Of a stretch of 64,000 nucleotides of DNA, positions 37,332-49,230 are shown in pieces (positions within the stretch are counted from its first letter, which is position 1; each line of letters begins with the position of its first letter). Made by a program: the position numbers and the translations under genes. Below the pieces are notes generated by a model, which saw only the letters and a program-made list of their open reading frames with translations, had not been told where the DNA came from and did no database searches. This DNA is from Certhia americana (taxonomy: Eukaryota > Chordata > Aves > Passeriformes > Certhiidae), in assembly GCA_018697195.1 (NCBI GenBank), contig CM031858.1, positions 134,053,715 to 134,117,714 on the forward strand. The letters are read 5' to 3'.

Positions 37332-40300
37332 CTCCTGCAAGAAGAAAATAAGTCATAGCTTATTTTATATATATACTCTTTTTATAGTCACTGACTATAA
37401 AGGGAGTAGCTCAGATGCACATCTAGTCCACTGAAACCCATAAATTGAGTTTTGCTATTGACTCAAATGGGCTTTTGACTGAAGCCTGATACGTTTCTCT
37501 AGCACTGAAGGGGCCCCACGGTGGCATCCACTCTGAAGCCACTGGAGGTACATATTGAGTGCTGTAGAAAAGCAGCTTAAATAACCCCAGGCTGGGGAAG
37601 GTGCTTCTATTGTCCAGACTGATGCTTCCAGAGCTGTGAGGTTGTCTTATGGTGTTGTGCTAAAGGAAATCTGGTTTGTGCATGAGCTGCAGAAATCACT
37701 GCTACACTTGCAGACTAAGCCTGATTTTAGTGGAACATTTTTGTAAGACAGAACTTAGCCTAAAATAAACACATTATATTGGCTGAGAAAACCACAAACA
37801 TGTATGTGTACGTATGTGGTTTCTTTGTGAGTCTTATTGACAGCAACAGGCCAGTCCAGCCTAAGGAGGTGACAGCACCATGCTCAGAATACAGTCAGAG
37901 GACGAGTGCTGCCTCCAGAGGCTGCTCCAGAGGCATGCAACCAAATAGGCACTGGAAGGAAGCAAGCCAGAACATACTGTGGGAAATACATTATCTGTAT
38001 TTCTTAATGTTCTCCCTGTATGCTACTCCTGGGCTTCCCTTCCAAATTTTCAGACCTGGTCTACTGAGGAACAAAATTAATTGACAGTTCTCCAGCCCCA
38101 CAGAAAAGGTCAACAAGACCAAAGTGGTAAGACTTTTGATGCTTTCCTATAACAAAATGGTAACCTTTCTTTTCTTTAACCCTGGGTTAATATGCTGCTA
38201 ACCTGCAGACATGATGCTTTCAGCATTACTGTTAGTTTTAAAGGTATGGTTGTTGTATTGAAAGATTACTTTCAGCATGAGGGAAGACCAGTGACTTTAT
38301 TCAGGAATTTCAGAGGGGTTCTGTGGCCTAAATTTAATCATCCATTCTCACATTCATCTGTTTTCCTCTACTCAGAGGATGAGGAAATAATCATCTGTTT
38401 GAAACTGGATTTGTGCAAGCATGTTGGTAAACAAACATAACTGTTACCTTGGAGAGCAGATTTGTGTAGGTATACTTTTATTGTTAGATATTATCTCTAA
38501 AGCATATGAAATTAAGCTGAATGCCATATTTCTGCTTATGCCACTCTCTGGCCATTCTTTGGCTCTGCCATTAACCTCGGATTGAACTGGCTACTATTTA
38601 ACTTGTCTCTTATTTTGAACTCAAGCTTGTAGAAAAGATGTATAAAGAAAAATACTGGTACTTGCAAGTCAGTCTGTGTTTTCAGTACAAGCTGAGAATA
38701 CAGAAAAAACAATGTAGGAATTGTACTCTCTGTTTTAAAACAATTTATTGTTTAAACTTGAGGGGCCCACCCTGGAGATGTCTGTCTCAGATCCTTCTTT
38801 GATCAAGATCAACAATAAAATTCCTGTTGACTATTGTGGTTAGAACTGTATCTGGTGGACATCTGTCCATTGACTTTTAAGGTCTTTGGAACTTGGGAGT
38901 GGAGAAAAGTATGCAATGTTTGGTTATTTTAATATAGTGACTATTAAGATAAGCAACACAAAAAGATACTTTCTTGAATGTTTCTCCAGAATATAACAAA
39001 GGTAAATAAAGCATTACACTGATAGGGGAGGCAATTTCCAGGATGGATGAGAACAGAGCCAGGGAGAGAAGCAGTCAGCTGAGGGTGACTGATTGGAGAA
39101 AGACCTGCAGCCTCTGCTCTGAGTCACCAGGGGCCCTGCAGAGTCCCAGGAAACCGGTGGGAGATAACAGGCTTGCCTTGTGCACTGAAGAGTGGCAGGA
39201 AATCAAAATGTAAAATATTTTATCTCCACTAAAGCTTCTCATTTTCTATATTGAAAGGTTTGATCTCTAAAATAAATTTCAATTTTAATGGTGGTCTGAA
39301 CATTTTTGTTTTCCCTGGCCCAAGAAAGGAAAAGTGGAGTGTTATATCTATCATTAGTTTGTTTGCAAATTAGTTCTGAGGGCTTTGTCCCACCTGTGGA
39401 GAAAGAGGTTTTCCTTCTCATCTTTGTACTGGAGGATTCATTTATTCCACTGCAGATCACAGCATACTCAAACTGTAGAAAAAAGAGAGTTCTACATTAG
39501 ATGCTTGTGCTGAGTGTACTGGCACACGACAGCAGAGCCACAGGCTGGCAGCAGACTCTGCTGCCAGCACACGCTCAGCCCTTGCCTGCTTGGCTGCCTG
39601 TCCGTGTCAGGCTCTGCAGTCACACTCCTGGGCACGTGATGTGCAGGACAGAGATGATTCAGGTTAGATTATCTCACTCTTCAAGTGCAAGGCTCCATGG
39701 AAAAGTGAGGCTGCAATGAGATGCTCAGCCATCACAGCACTTCTCTGTAAAGCCTTTTGCTGAACTGTGCTACGCGCATTGCTTTTTTCCAGCTAGAAAA
39801 AGACATTATTCAGAAATGGGCTTTTATGCATTTCTCTGTGTTTTTTCCATTCTACTCTTCCCTGTTGTTCAGCATTATCTTTTGCATGTACTGCATTTGA
39901 CAGACAGAAGCCAGCCATGCACCCACAGGGACAGTGAAGACACCACTGTACAGACAGGCTGTGCAGTGGAACAAATCTGTTTAGTGTGGTCCTGACACCT
40001 TTCCCATCCTCTAGTTCTGATGGCATTTTTCCCTTCAATAGATATGAGATGTATCACTGTCCCACTTAACCCTGTTATGTGACCACTAAAGTACATGGTT
40101 TAATATTCTGACCCTTTTGTTGGAGGAGAATCCCGTATTAACATTTACTAAAGAATCAATACCTACAAATAAAGGCCATGAAATAATTAGATAAAAGAAG
40201 GAAGGAAGACAAGAGAAACTCTTGCAGTCTACTCAGCTTGCATTACTTTCTGCTCAGTTATTCATCTTGCACACAGTGCAAGCTAAATCCTAAGATCTAT

Positions 40301-42582
40301 AAACCCATGATGTTAAGATGGTGCATTTGTTTTTCAATCACTGCTCTCTGCTAATTGAAGCAACCAGTTTCACATCTCAACTGTATGTATCTCCCCAGTC
40401 TATGAGGCAAGGGTGACTGTGTACAACACATGTGCAATACTGGACTGGATTTCAAATCTGTTTTTTAACTTCCAAGGCTTTGGGTATCAAAAACCTCCAA
40501 AATGCAGTCCTAGTATGGGCATTCAATATTTTACATGTTCCAGACTAATAAATATCTGAGCAATAATATCAGTGGCTGCTTGGTTGAAATTGTGTGAAAG
40601 CTTTGATCAGAAGGCAAATTCCAAATCAGAACTTTCATCACTGAAAATTGCATGAGTATTTCTACTCACTCTTCAAGGGGCTTTCATCCCTGCATCATCT
40701 GCGATTGTTGGATCACCTTGGATAATGGAAACTGATTTAACAAATTTTTCTCCAGCCAACACTGAACCAAAGCTGCTGGAGACACACTTAGAGACAGCTC
40801 AATAGTCTTGGATATTGAAGTTTTCCGTTTACATACTAAAACAACAGCAATGCAAATATCCCCACATGGCCTCTAAGTGCTGGTAAACTTTAAACCACTT
40901 ATGCTGCTTCCAGAAAACATCCTGTGAGCAGTTGTGCACTAAAACCTTGGCTCCAGACCTCCCAAATGCAACAGAAATCAATAGGACTGTTGGAGCCTAT
41001 TGGGACTCTATTAGGAACTGAATGTATTCATGAATTGTTAAAGCTGAGATATGAAACATAAGATTTCTGGGTGCTAAACAGTAACTATAAAAAATATTTC
41101 CTTAGTGTCAAGAATATATTTTATAGTGTTAATAGTATTAATATAAAGTCAGAAACTATAAATACTCACTGAAGGAACTGAAGCTCTATGTCAAGAGGGT
41201 GGAATAACTAGTTCAATTTTCTGTAAATGGAGAAGTAATTCTATATGGATAGACCATGGGTGTTTTCAGCATTATCTAATAGGATGGATGGGGGACCCTG
41301 CAACTAGAAGGACCATAGTCAGTGATCTTTCTGAGATGCCTGCATTTCAAAGACTCCTTGTGCAGCCATGAAGTAGTCATTGAAGCCATATGTAAATACA
41401 TTCAACATTCCTGTGGAATTCAGTTCCCAGTTTAGAAGAAAATAAGAGCAACAATAATAATTCCACACTTCAGAAAATGGAAGATTTTGGTGAACCTCAC
41501 TTTTGTGCCTAGAGGGTGCTTCCCAAAACAAGAATCCAATTAAAAATTGTTGTACACACACGCATTATTTTCTACCCCTTTTCCCTCTCAATCTTCTGCT
41601 CCTTCAATGGGTCTAAAGGCTGGTGGCTGCATGCTGGTGTTGGTGGGGGATATTTCAGCACTTGGAGTGCCTCTCTGAAAGCATATAATGTTCATGTTTA
41701 TGTTTTCTTCTTCCTCTGTCCAAGATCCACCCAGGTCATCTTTTGATACCATGCTCTTTTTGCACCTTTCTCCTGTCTTCACCAGTCTGCAGCTTCATAT
41801 TGTATCCACATTTACTGTAAATGCACCTTTTACATAGTTTAGATACTACTTTTAATCTCTTTGTTACCCCTAAAGCAAATTTCCTCCAGATTTGTCTCTT
41901 CATTTCTTTAGGGCACTATTTAGTGATAGCTACAGCTTCTATGTTGACAGCCTACATCCTATCTCTTCTCATGCCTTGCCTGTTCTTCTCTATATTCCAC
42001 CCCATGCCCTTGTTTCTCAAGATCTCTGCACCACGACTGTATTTCTCTGTACTACATCTAGTTCCAGAGTGGTGCATCTCATTCACTGCAGACTAGCTGC
42101 TTGTTACTCTGACTGTGTCACACAAGACATTAACCATAGACATCTGAACTGTCAGAGATGTTGCTATCCCAACTTTACCCAGTAAACCAGAGCTGGAGGC
42201 AAGTGAGGGAGAGTTCAGGCAAGGCAAGCCTGACCATCTTCAGTCCTGAGGGCTTTCAGACTTATATCAAAGCTTATGGTCTGTTACCAGGGATAGCAAT
42301 AGGATAGCCCAGGACTGAGTGCTTACTCTCAGCCTGATGAGTCTCCTCATGTCCCAGTGTGGTGCTCTAAGGATATGTTGCCTCTCTTAGTGAAAACAGA
42401 GCAAAACCGGAAACAATTGCAGAAGCAGATGTGATTCTTTTCCTGGTAAGACAAGTGACCAACATTATGCTTAGCAATTGTCTGAAGGTTAATGTCTCTA
42501 TAACCTAGATGGAGCAAATAGCTTGGAAAATCGCCTTAAGTACCACAGCCTACAAAGTCCTGTGGCACCAGGTCTTCCATTT
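37332..42582. other. Intergenic, no gene recognised
   Basis: AT-rich DNA with no CR1 copy I could recognise. Scattered open frames up to about 100 codons (for example 37779-38084 +) carry no known motif. Confidence 0.5.
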
Positions 42583-42670
42583 ACAGAATCACAAATTGGG
42601 TAAGGTTGGAAGGGAGCACAGGGAGTCATCTGGTCCAACCTCCCTGCTCAGTCAGGGTTGACCTAGAATT
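42583..42670 (-). mobile_element. Short CR1 3' tail, minus orientation
   Basis: Reads cagaatcacaaattgggt, aaggttggaagggagcacag and atctggtccaacctccctgc, the reverse complement of a CR1 3' end. About 90 bp. Confidence 0.85.
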
Positions 42671-45375
42671 TATATTTTGTTACTTTGATTTTTAAATTTT
42701 TATTTATTTATATTTACATGTGTTTGCTCCCAGTCTTTCCTCCCATGTTTATAAGTCATGATTTCCTGCTTTGCTAAGTCAGCCATGAAAACAGAAATGC
42801 TATAAAACAAACTAGAAAGATTAGAAAAAGATTCCTCCAAAATATAGCTCTAAGCAGCCTAAAGCCATGATTTATCTTGCACACACATGTTTTATGTAAA
42901 TGTACCTGGCTTAAGGACTTATTTTAATCAACCTCCCCCAGGACTGTGAGAGCACCGTGGTGGTGACAGACAGACAATGGCATACAGAAGGTAACTGGTA
43001 GGGCTATCAACACTTCTTCATGGTGGTGGGAAGGTTTCTGAAGAGCATGGAGTTTCATGCTGTAGACTGGGGACAGCCTCTTGTAATACCTGGTATTACA
43101 CATTTACATAACAAAGATAAAGGAATGTAATAGCTGAATACATGATATCCTGGTTTTAATAGGAAGGAAAACCACAGCTATGCTGTGCAGCTGAATATGT
43201 TCGACAGCCAGACCAAAAATGTGAAGATTGTCTGAGCCAGCTATTGTGTTTTAAAGCAAAGGGACAAAGATTCACAAACCCCACCACAATCTGTGAAAGC
43301 TTTTCTTCCTACAGGGTCAAATGAAATACACTTCCATAACTGGTGTTTCTCCATTGGCTATGAGAAACATCTGAAACCAAGTACTTGTCACTGTAATGTT
43401 TCCCATACCCTACCTTTGACTCACTCGAGACAGATCTGTATCTCTCACCACAGAAGTCATAACTAGCAGCCGAGACATTTTTTAAGTTCCTCTCATTGTG
43501 TTATTTGTCAAACATAACCATTAAGGGATCATTAGTAGATAAATGCTACTCAATATCCTGTTCTGATGCCACAAGAAAAGCTTACTGCACATTTTTTACC
43601 TATACCCTTGTAATTTTATGTTTATCTGAGACTATGTGCCATACAGACTTTATTCCATTCCCTTAAATTTGAAGCTAAGTTTTTTTATAAATTAAAGGGA
43701 GGAAAATAAGCTCAGAAGAGGCCTTAAAAAAAACAAAAACTGAGCAGAAATCTGAGAAAGAGACTGGCAGAGAGAACTCACATGAGAAACTGCAAATTTC
43801 CTTGGTAATTATTATGGTAGTAGGACAAGATGAGTTCAGTTATTATTCACACAGTCATCACGTCATCCTTTGGAATGCTAACTGGTCCCACTTTGCCCAC
43901 TATGTATCGAGTCTGACACTGGGTTTGAACAACCCCTTTTTCCCTCAAGGCAAATCATATAAATCTGAGTGGAATTTCAGGTCAGGTTAGGCTGAACCCT
44001 GTCATACTGCAAATAAAAGTTGTATTATGCCCAAGAGTAGATCTCATTAGTTCTCTGATTCAGTAACCATGTAGTTGTGTGAATCTGGGGCTAGCAGACA
44101 GTGGTGTTGAGAATACATGGGCACAGATTAAGTGCAGGGAGAAACCACCTTCCCTGGAAGCAGCTTGGACCCTGGCTGCAGAGCTGCACTCTAAGGGTGG
44201 GTCTGTTCAGGGATTTCTGGCTGCTCCTGAGACCTGGATTCAGGCAACATACAGGAACAGCTTCCATGTATCTCCTGAGAAACAGAGCAGGGTCTTGGTG
44301 CCCTTAGTCTCTGCTACTGCCTCTGTTAACATTGGCACCTCATTCTGCAACTGCCTGTAGTAGCACACACAGCTGCTCTCATTCGTAAAGGGGTCAGGCA
44401 GGTTTTAAGCAATAAAGCTGCACTGGCATCTGATGATTTAGTTAAAACTGCTTGCTACTAAGTCCTGCCTGGATTCTCTGTTTACTTTGGCAGGGGACAC
44501 TAACTAAGAAGCATTTGCAGAGTACACTACCCATACTAGTAAGCATCCTCATTTTGGTGTGCAAGAATCAAATATTCACTGGCCAGAGAGAAGCACCAGA
44601 CCATGGCACTGCTACACAGCTGTTAGGATCCATGCTTTAGGCACTCCTTCCACAAATCTTGCACTTCCTTCTGCCTCTACATTTATTTAATTGTTCCCAT
44701 TCCCATCCTCACTACGCGCACAATTTCTTGTTCTTGCTTTGTAGTAACACATGCTCACACATCTGTAGGTTCTATTGCCTAGAGTCCTATTGCCTTTGGA
44801 CTCAAAGAGCAGATGGTCTCCAGCTGTATGGTTGTGTGCTCTGGTTTCATACATCTTTCTGGAGCTGAGCTGTGTCTGTCCAAGTGGGATATCTCAGGGT
44901 CAGCAGGAAACCTCTGAGCAACATTGCTGAGAAGCTACACTGTCAGTGTAGGATGTGGCCTTTTCCCACTGAGAACTGCTGCACTGATGCTATGCATGAA
45001 TTTATGCACAGCATTCTCCTAAAGGAATAGATTTGGTTATGGATTTAAAGGTGAGCCATTCTGGCCACTGGGATATGTAAGAAATGTGATGGGAACTGCT
45101 GTCCCAGACTATTGTACCTTCCTGGCAGAGGGATCTCTGCAGGTTCAACTGGGAAGAGAGCTTTGCATTGCTTGTCTCCATATGAAGTGGCTGATGTGAT
45201 TAAAGAGTCACTTACTGCTCCTACTGAGCAACCTCACTGGTATGTGGCTGATTTATGCCACTGTGTTGTGCCTCACACATAAAGAGCAGGAATATAAGGA
45301 CTCTAGTAATCTCTGTTAAAAATTCAGTCATACTAACTGATCTGACATTCCTATAATTTCATACTACATATTTTT
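42671..45375. other. Intergenic, no gene recognised
   Basis: No recognisable exon, RNA gene or transposon. Open frames of up to 97 codons look like chance. Confidence 0.5.
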
Positions 45376-45377
45376 CT

Positions 45378-45438
<61 letters not shown>

Positions 45439-45448
45439 NNNNNNNNNN

Positions 45449-45496
<48 letters not shown>
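45376..45496. repeat. (ATT)n microsatellite with assembly gap
   Basis: Uninterrupted ATT trinucleotide repeat on both sides of ten N bases at 45439-45448. At least about 18 units lie on each side, and the flanks stay AT-rich to about 45620. The N run is probably an arbitrary-length gap, so true repeat length is unknown. Confidence 0.95.
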
Positions 45497-45497
<1 letters not shown>

Positions 45498-47505
45498 TTA
45501 TCATACATCACTAATATATTGTTTTATGACATATTATTAATTAATTTATTATTCAATATATCTACCAATTATTTCATTATATTAATTCTATATATTATAT
45601 ATTTTTCATATATTGTTTTCTATACCTAGTCCTTACATGAAATTCATTAATTGCAACAGACTTAGGATAAAGTGCTGTGAAAGTGAAATCCACACAGAAT
45701 TTAGAAATCCATTGGCATGATCCATTGATTTTGGTGATATTGCTCTGATTAACTGTAGTGTGTTCTCTGCTTGTAGTTGAAGAGAGGAAAAAATGTCTTT
45801 ACATGCTCAGGCAACATGCAAAGAGCACACTATGAATTTCACCCACTCTCAGAAAGGACCTGAAACAGAAACAACTTTGTCATGGTATCACAGAGAATGG
45901 AGTTTGTGATCCTTTGGTGATTCAGAAGATATTTTTGGATCACTCCTAACCAGCTGGTCCTAAAACCTGCAGCCACTGTGCACCCTGCAGCTGAGTCTTT
46001 GCAGCTTCTTCTGTGCAGGAAACGTCTACTTTCTGAGGGGGTACAACACTGCTGTAGCCTTACCCTGACCCTCAGGTTTTGCAATGCTCCGTGGCTCATA
46101 CATATTCCAGACAAAAAAAGCCTCCAACATTTGTCCTTGCTTCATTAAGTTTAGACATTCCTGAATGTACAGCTTCAATAACACAAATACTTAATGACAA
46201 GAATAGTCAGAATCTGGGGAGTTTCCTTAGCAGTAGTACAGAACACTTATCTATAGAAGATCTTGAAGAGTGAGATGCAAAACAACAGAAAAACTGGAAT
46301 TAGTTTTCTTGTTGATGTTCCCAGATATGTTAAGAAGATATTGAAGGAAAAAGAAAGTGAAGGAAGGACAGAGCATCAGAAAATTAAAACTTCCTCAAAA
46401 CTATTCATTACAAACATGGAAAATTGTATTTGGATTGTAACTTGAAATGAAGTAACTTGTAATATCTTTAGAACATCCAAGCATCTATACCTCTGCCCTG
46501 CAAAGATGAAATCCCATAGCCATCCCATTTGTCTTGAGAGGGACATGACACCAGTACAAGAGAGGGAGGAAAAACACAGAGAGGGAGGAGAAAAGAATTA
46601 TTATTGTTATGAAGAAACTGACTTCTTTTTTTCTTCTTTCTCTCTTACCTGGGCAGAAGTACCAGTAACCTTGAAGTGCTTTTGTGGGACTGAATTTTGC
46701 ACAGTCATATTCTTTGGATGGGAATGACTGACTTACATTTCTTTCCCTAATAACTGAACTAGAAAGAAGCCATTGTGTGTATCTTTCCTCCACTGGCTCA
46801 GTGGAAGGAGGCTTTGTGTCAGATCCTTGCACTATCTAAGGTGAATAGAAGTAATTTCTATTTTTCTTCCCCATAACATGCCTTCAGCAGTTGGGCAAGG
46901 ATTGAAGAGTGAAGGAAAAGTAACACATTGCCCTGACCATTACAGTCACAGCAGTAAGAGGCAGCATCACCCCTGCAGGTTTTGCACAATATGTTGTCAG
47001 CATGTATGAGATATTCAGTGCACCCCTAAAAGGAGGCCTCTGAGATGATTTTGGTCATCTGGTGAAGGTTCCCCTTATTTTTCGTCTTGACAGACTGAAA
47101 GGGTTTTCATGTACTATCACAGGCTGGGGGCCTGCTGCCTGGGAAGCAGCTTTGCAGAGAAAATCCCATGAGTGCAGGCAAGAAGTTGATCCTGAACCAG
47201 CGCTGCGGCAAGGAAGCCAATGTGTCCCAGGCTGTATTAGGTCAAGCATTGCCAGCAGGTAGAAGCAGGGGAGCCTTCTTTTCCCAGCACTGGAGAGGCC
47301 CATTTGGAAAGTTTTACTTCTGCTGAGCTTCCCAGTACAAGAGAGACATACTGGAACAAGCCCAGTGAATGTTCAAAAAGTGGATGAAAGAACAGGACCC
47401 TCTGTGATATGAGGAGAGGCAGAAGAGAAATGGCTCAGAAAGATGTCATCAGTGTATGTAGATATCTGATGGGAACTGGGTATAAAGAAGAAGATTCAGA
47501 CTTAA
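45497..47505. other. Intergenic, no gene recognised
   Basis: Two neighbouring open frames on the + strand (46079-46273 and 46263-46445) have coding-like composition but no family I know. A processed pseudogene fragment is possible; chance is more likely. Confidence 0.45.
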
Positions 47506-47570
47506 AATCACAGGGTCAAAGAATCATTTAGGTTGAAAAAGACCTCTGAAATCATTGAGTCCTACCTACT
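47506..47570 (-). mobile_element. CR1 3' tail, minus orientation
   Basis: Reads aaaatcacagggtcaaag, aatcatttaggttgaaaaag and acctctgaaatcattgagtc, the reverse complement of a CR1 end. It is followed within about 40 bases by a + strand CR1 fragment. Confidence 0.8.
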
Positions 47571-47604
47571 TCTCAGTCCAACCTCTTCTGGAAGCTCAAC
47601 TCTT

Positions 47605-47875
47605 CTCAGTGGTGCCCAGTGTGGGAACAAGAGGCAATGGGGGTACATGGAAATGGGAAATTCCATTCCCACATAAGGACAATAATATGTTTACTGTTTG
47701 ATTGGTCAAACAGCGGAGCAGATTACCCAGGGAAATGATGGTTTGCCAGTCCTTGGAGATACTCAAATCCTGACAGGACACAGTCCCAAGCAACACGCTG
47801 TAGCCAAATCTGCTCTGAATAGGAGGCCGGCCTAGATGGTTTCAGGACATGACTGTCAGCCTCAAGCACTCTTTG
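47605..47875 (+). mobile_element. CR1 LINE 3' fragment
   Basis: Contains cagtggtgcccagtgtggg, acaagaggcaatgggggtac, gcagattacccagggaaatg, ccttggagatactcaaatcc and gaggccggcctagatggt. Decayed, + orientation, and opposed to the minus tail just upstream. Confidence 0.8.
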
Positions 47876-48919
47876 ATTTTGTAATTTTTTTAAAGACATG
47901 CTTTAAAAAAAATCCTGTTTTCACATTATCACTGCTGGGAAGCATTAAGCTTTTGTGGATGTCTCAGTGATGCATCATTAATAGTCAGCATAGTTCAGTT
48001 AGCCTGGCTTTGAATTATCTGGGTTCAGAGTAGGTAATTTGGAGTATGTGTTTCTTACCCCTATCTTGATGACGAGCAGCTTTATCTCCATTTTTGTCTA
48101 GAAGTGTCTTTGGGCTTTAACAATTAGTATTGAGCCTATAAATAAACACTGAACATCCGTTGCTATTTTTAATGTTTTCTGTTATGGAGTCTGGTGGCAA
48201 AATCATTCAAATTTTTTCAACTTTTAAGGAAAGATTCAGAACAGTCCATAGCAGGCAGAGTTCATTGGCCAGCAAAACCATGCTTGCATTGTCAGAGCAG
48301 CAGAAAACCAGCCAAGCATTACTTGTCTCTAGTTTTCAAATGTCTGATTTTCTTAGCACAATGTTATAAGGACCAGTATTTTGTGAGGGACAGAATAGCC
48401 TCTTGTTCACCTGTCCTTGAGTCATTACAGAAAATACAAACTTTGCAGGTCAATGGTAACAGTCAGGCAGGAGAAAGCTCTCAGCCGTCAACTACAACTC
48501 ACATAAAATAATAATTGAAATAGCTATTGTCTAGAGTGTTTATAATGTAATGGTTTTCTAAGCCTAGTTGACACATGGTATTACTCTGACTTTAAATTCC
48601 AGTTAAAGTTTGGATAATCAGTGATTCAGACTCATTTGAGATAGATCCAGAACGAGGAAAGGATATGTAATGAAGGTCTTAAAGACTGTAGAGTTGATGC
48701 AAAAAATGGACTCACACGGCAGTTCTTAAAAAGCTCAAGAAGTAAGAGCTGACAGAGCATGTGCTCGGTTTTCAAACATAAAGTCCATCAAGTATCAGAG
48801 TTAGGATGTGACAGTCTAAATGGGTAGACAGCTAGATGGGTAAAACAGTAATTGTGCAGTCAGGATTAAAGGACAGTGTTTAATGGTTTCCATAATAGTT
48901 AATCCATAGAATTCTGGAT
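47876..48919. other. Intergenic, no gene recognised
   Basis: AT-rich, no coding or RNA gene seen. Confidence 0.5.
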
Positions 48920-49127
48920 GATGCAGGAGTAGAGTTCATGTGTCTGTCCTGGGAGATGTCAACTTAAACATCTTTACTGATGACCTGGTGGAGTTTGCTC
49001 TCAGCAAGTTTGCATTCAACACCAAACTGGGGGGCAAGAATCAGACTATGTGCTCTAGGGCTCTGTGCCATTGGGCCAAAAGCACAAATTCAACAAAGGC
49101 AAAGTCCTGTAACTGGGGAGGAATAGT
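48920..49127 (+). mobile_element. CR1 LINE fragment with decayed ORF2 (end of reverse transcriptase)
   Basis: One frame (48940-49137) reads NLNIFTDDLVEFALSKFA then NTKLGG and later KAKSCNWG. This aligns by eye with the CR1 ORF2 segment containing IFINDLD, SKFADDTKLGG and KCKVLHLG as I remember it. In-frame changes and losses (for example FADD to FAFN) show it is not functional. Confidence 0.8.
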
Positions 49128-49230
49128 AGAATCATAGTAGGATAATTCAGGCTGGATGAGATGTCAGTAGGACTTTAGTCCAGCCTCCTTCTGGAGAGAA
49201 GACTTGAGGAAGTCTGGACATCATTGTACA
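49128..49230 (-). mobile_element. CR1 3' tail, minus orientation
   Basis: Reads agaatcatagtaggataatt, caggctggatgagatgtcag and tagtccagcctccttctgg, the reverse complement of a CR1 end, joined directly to the preceding + strand CR1 ORF2 fragment. The far boundary is uncertain. Confidence 0.7.
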
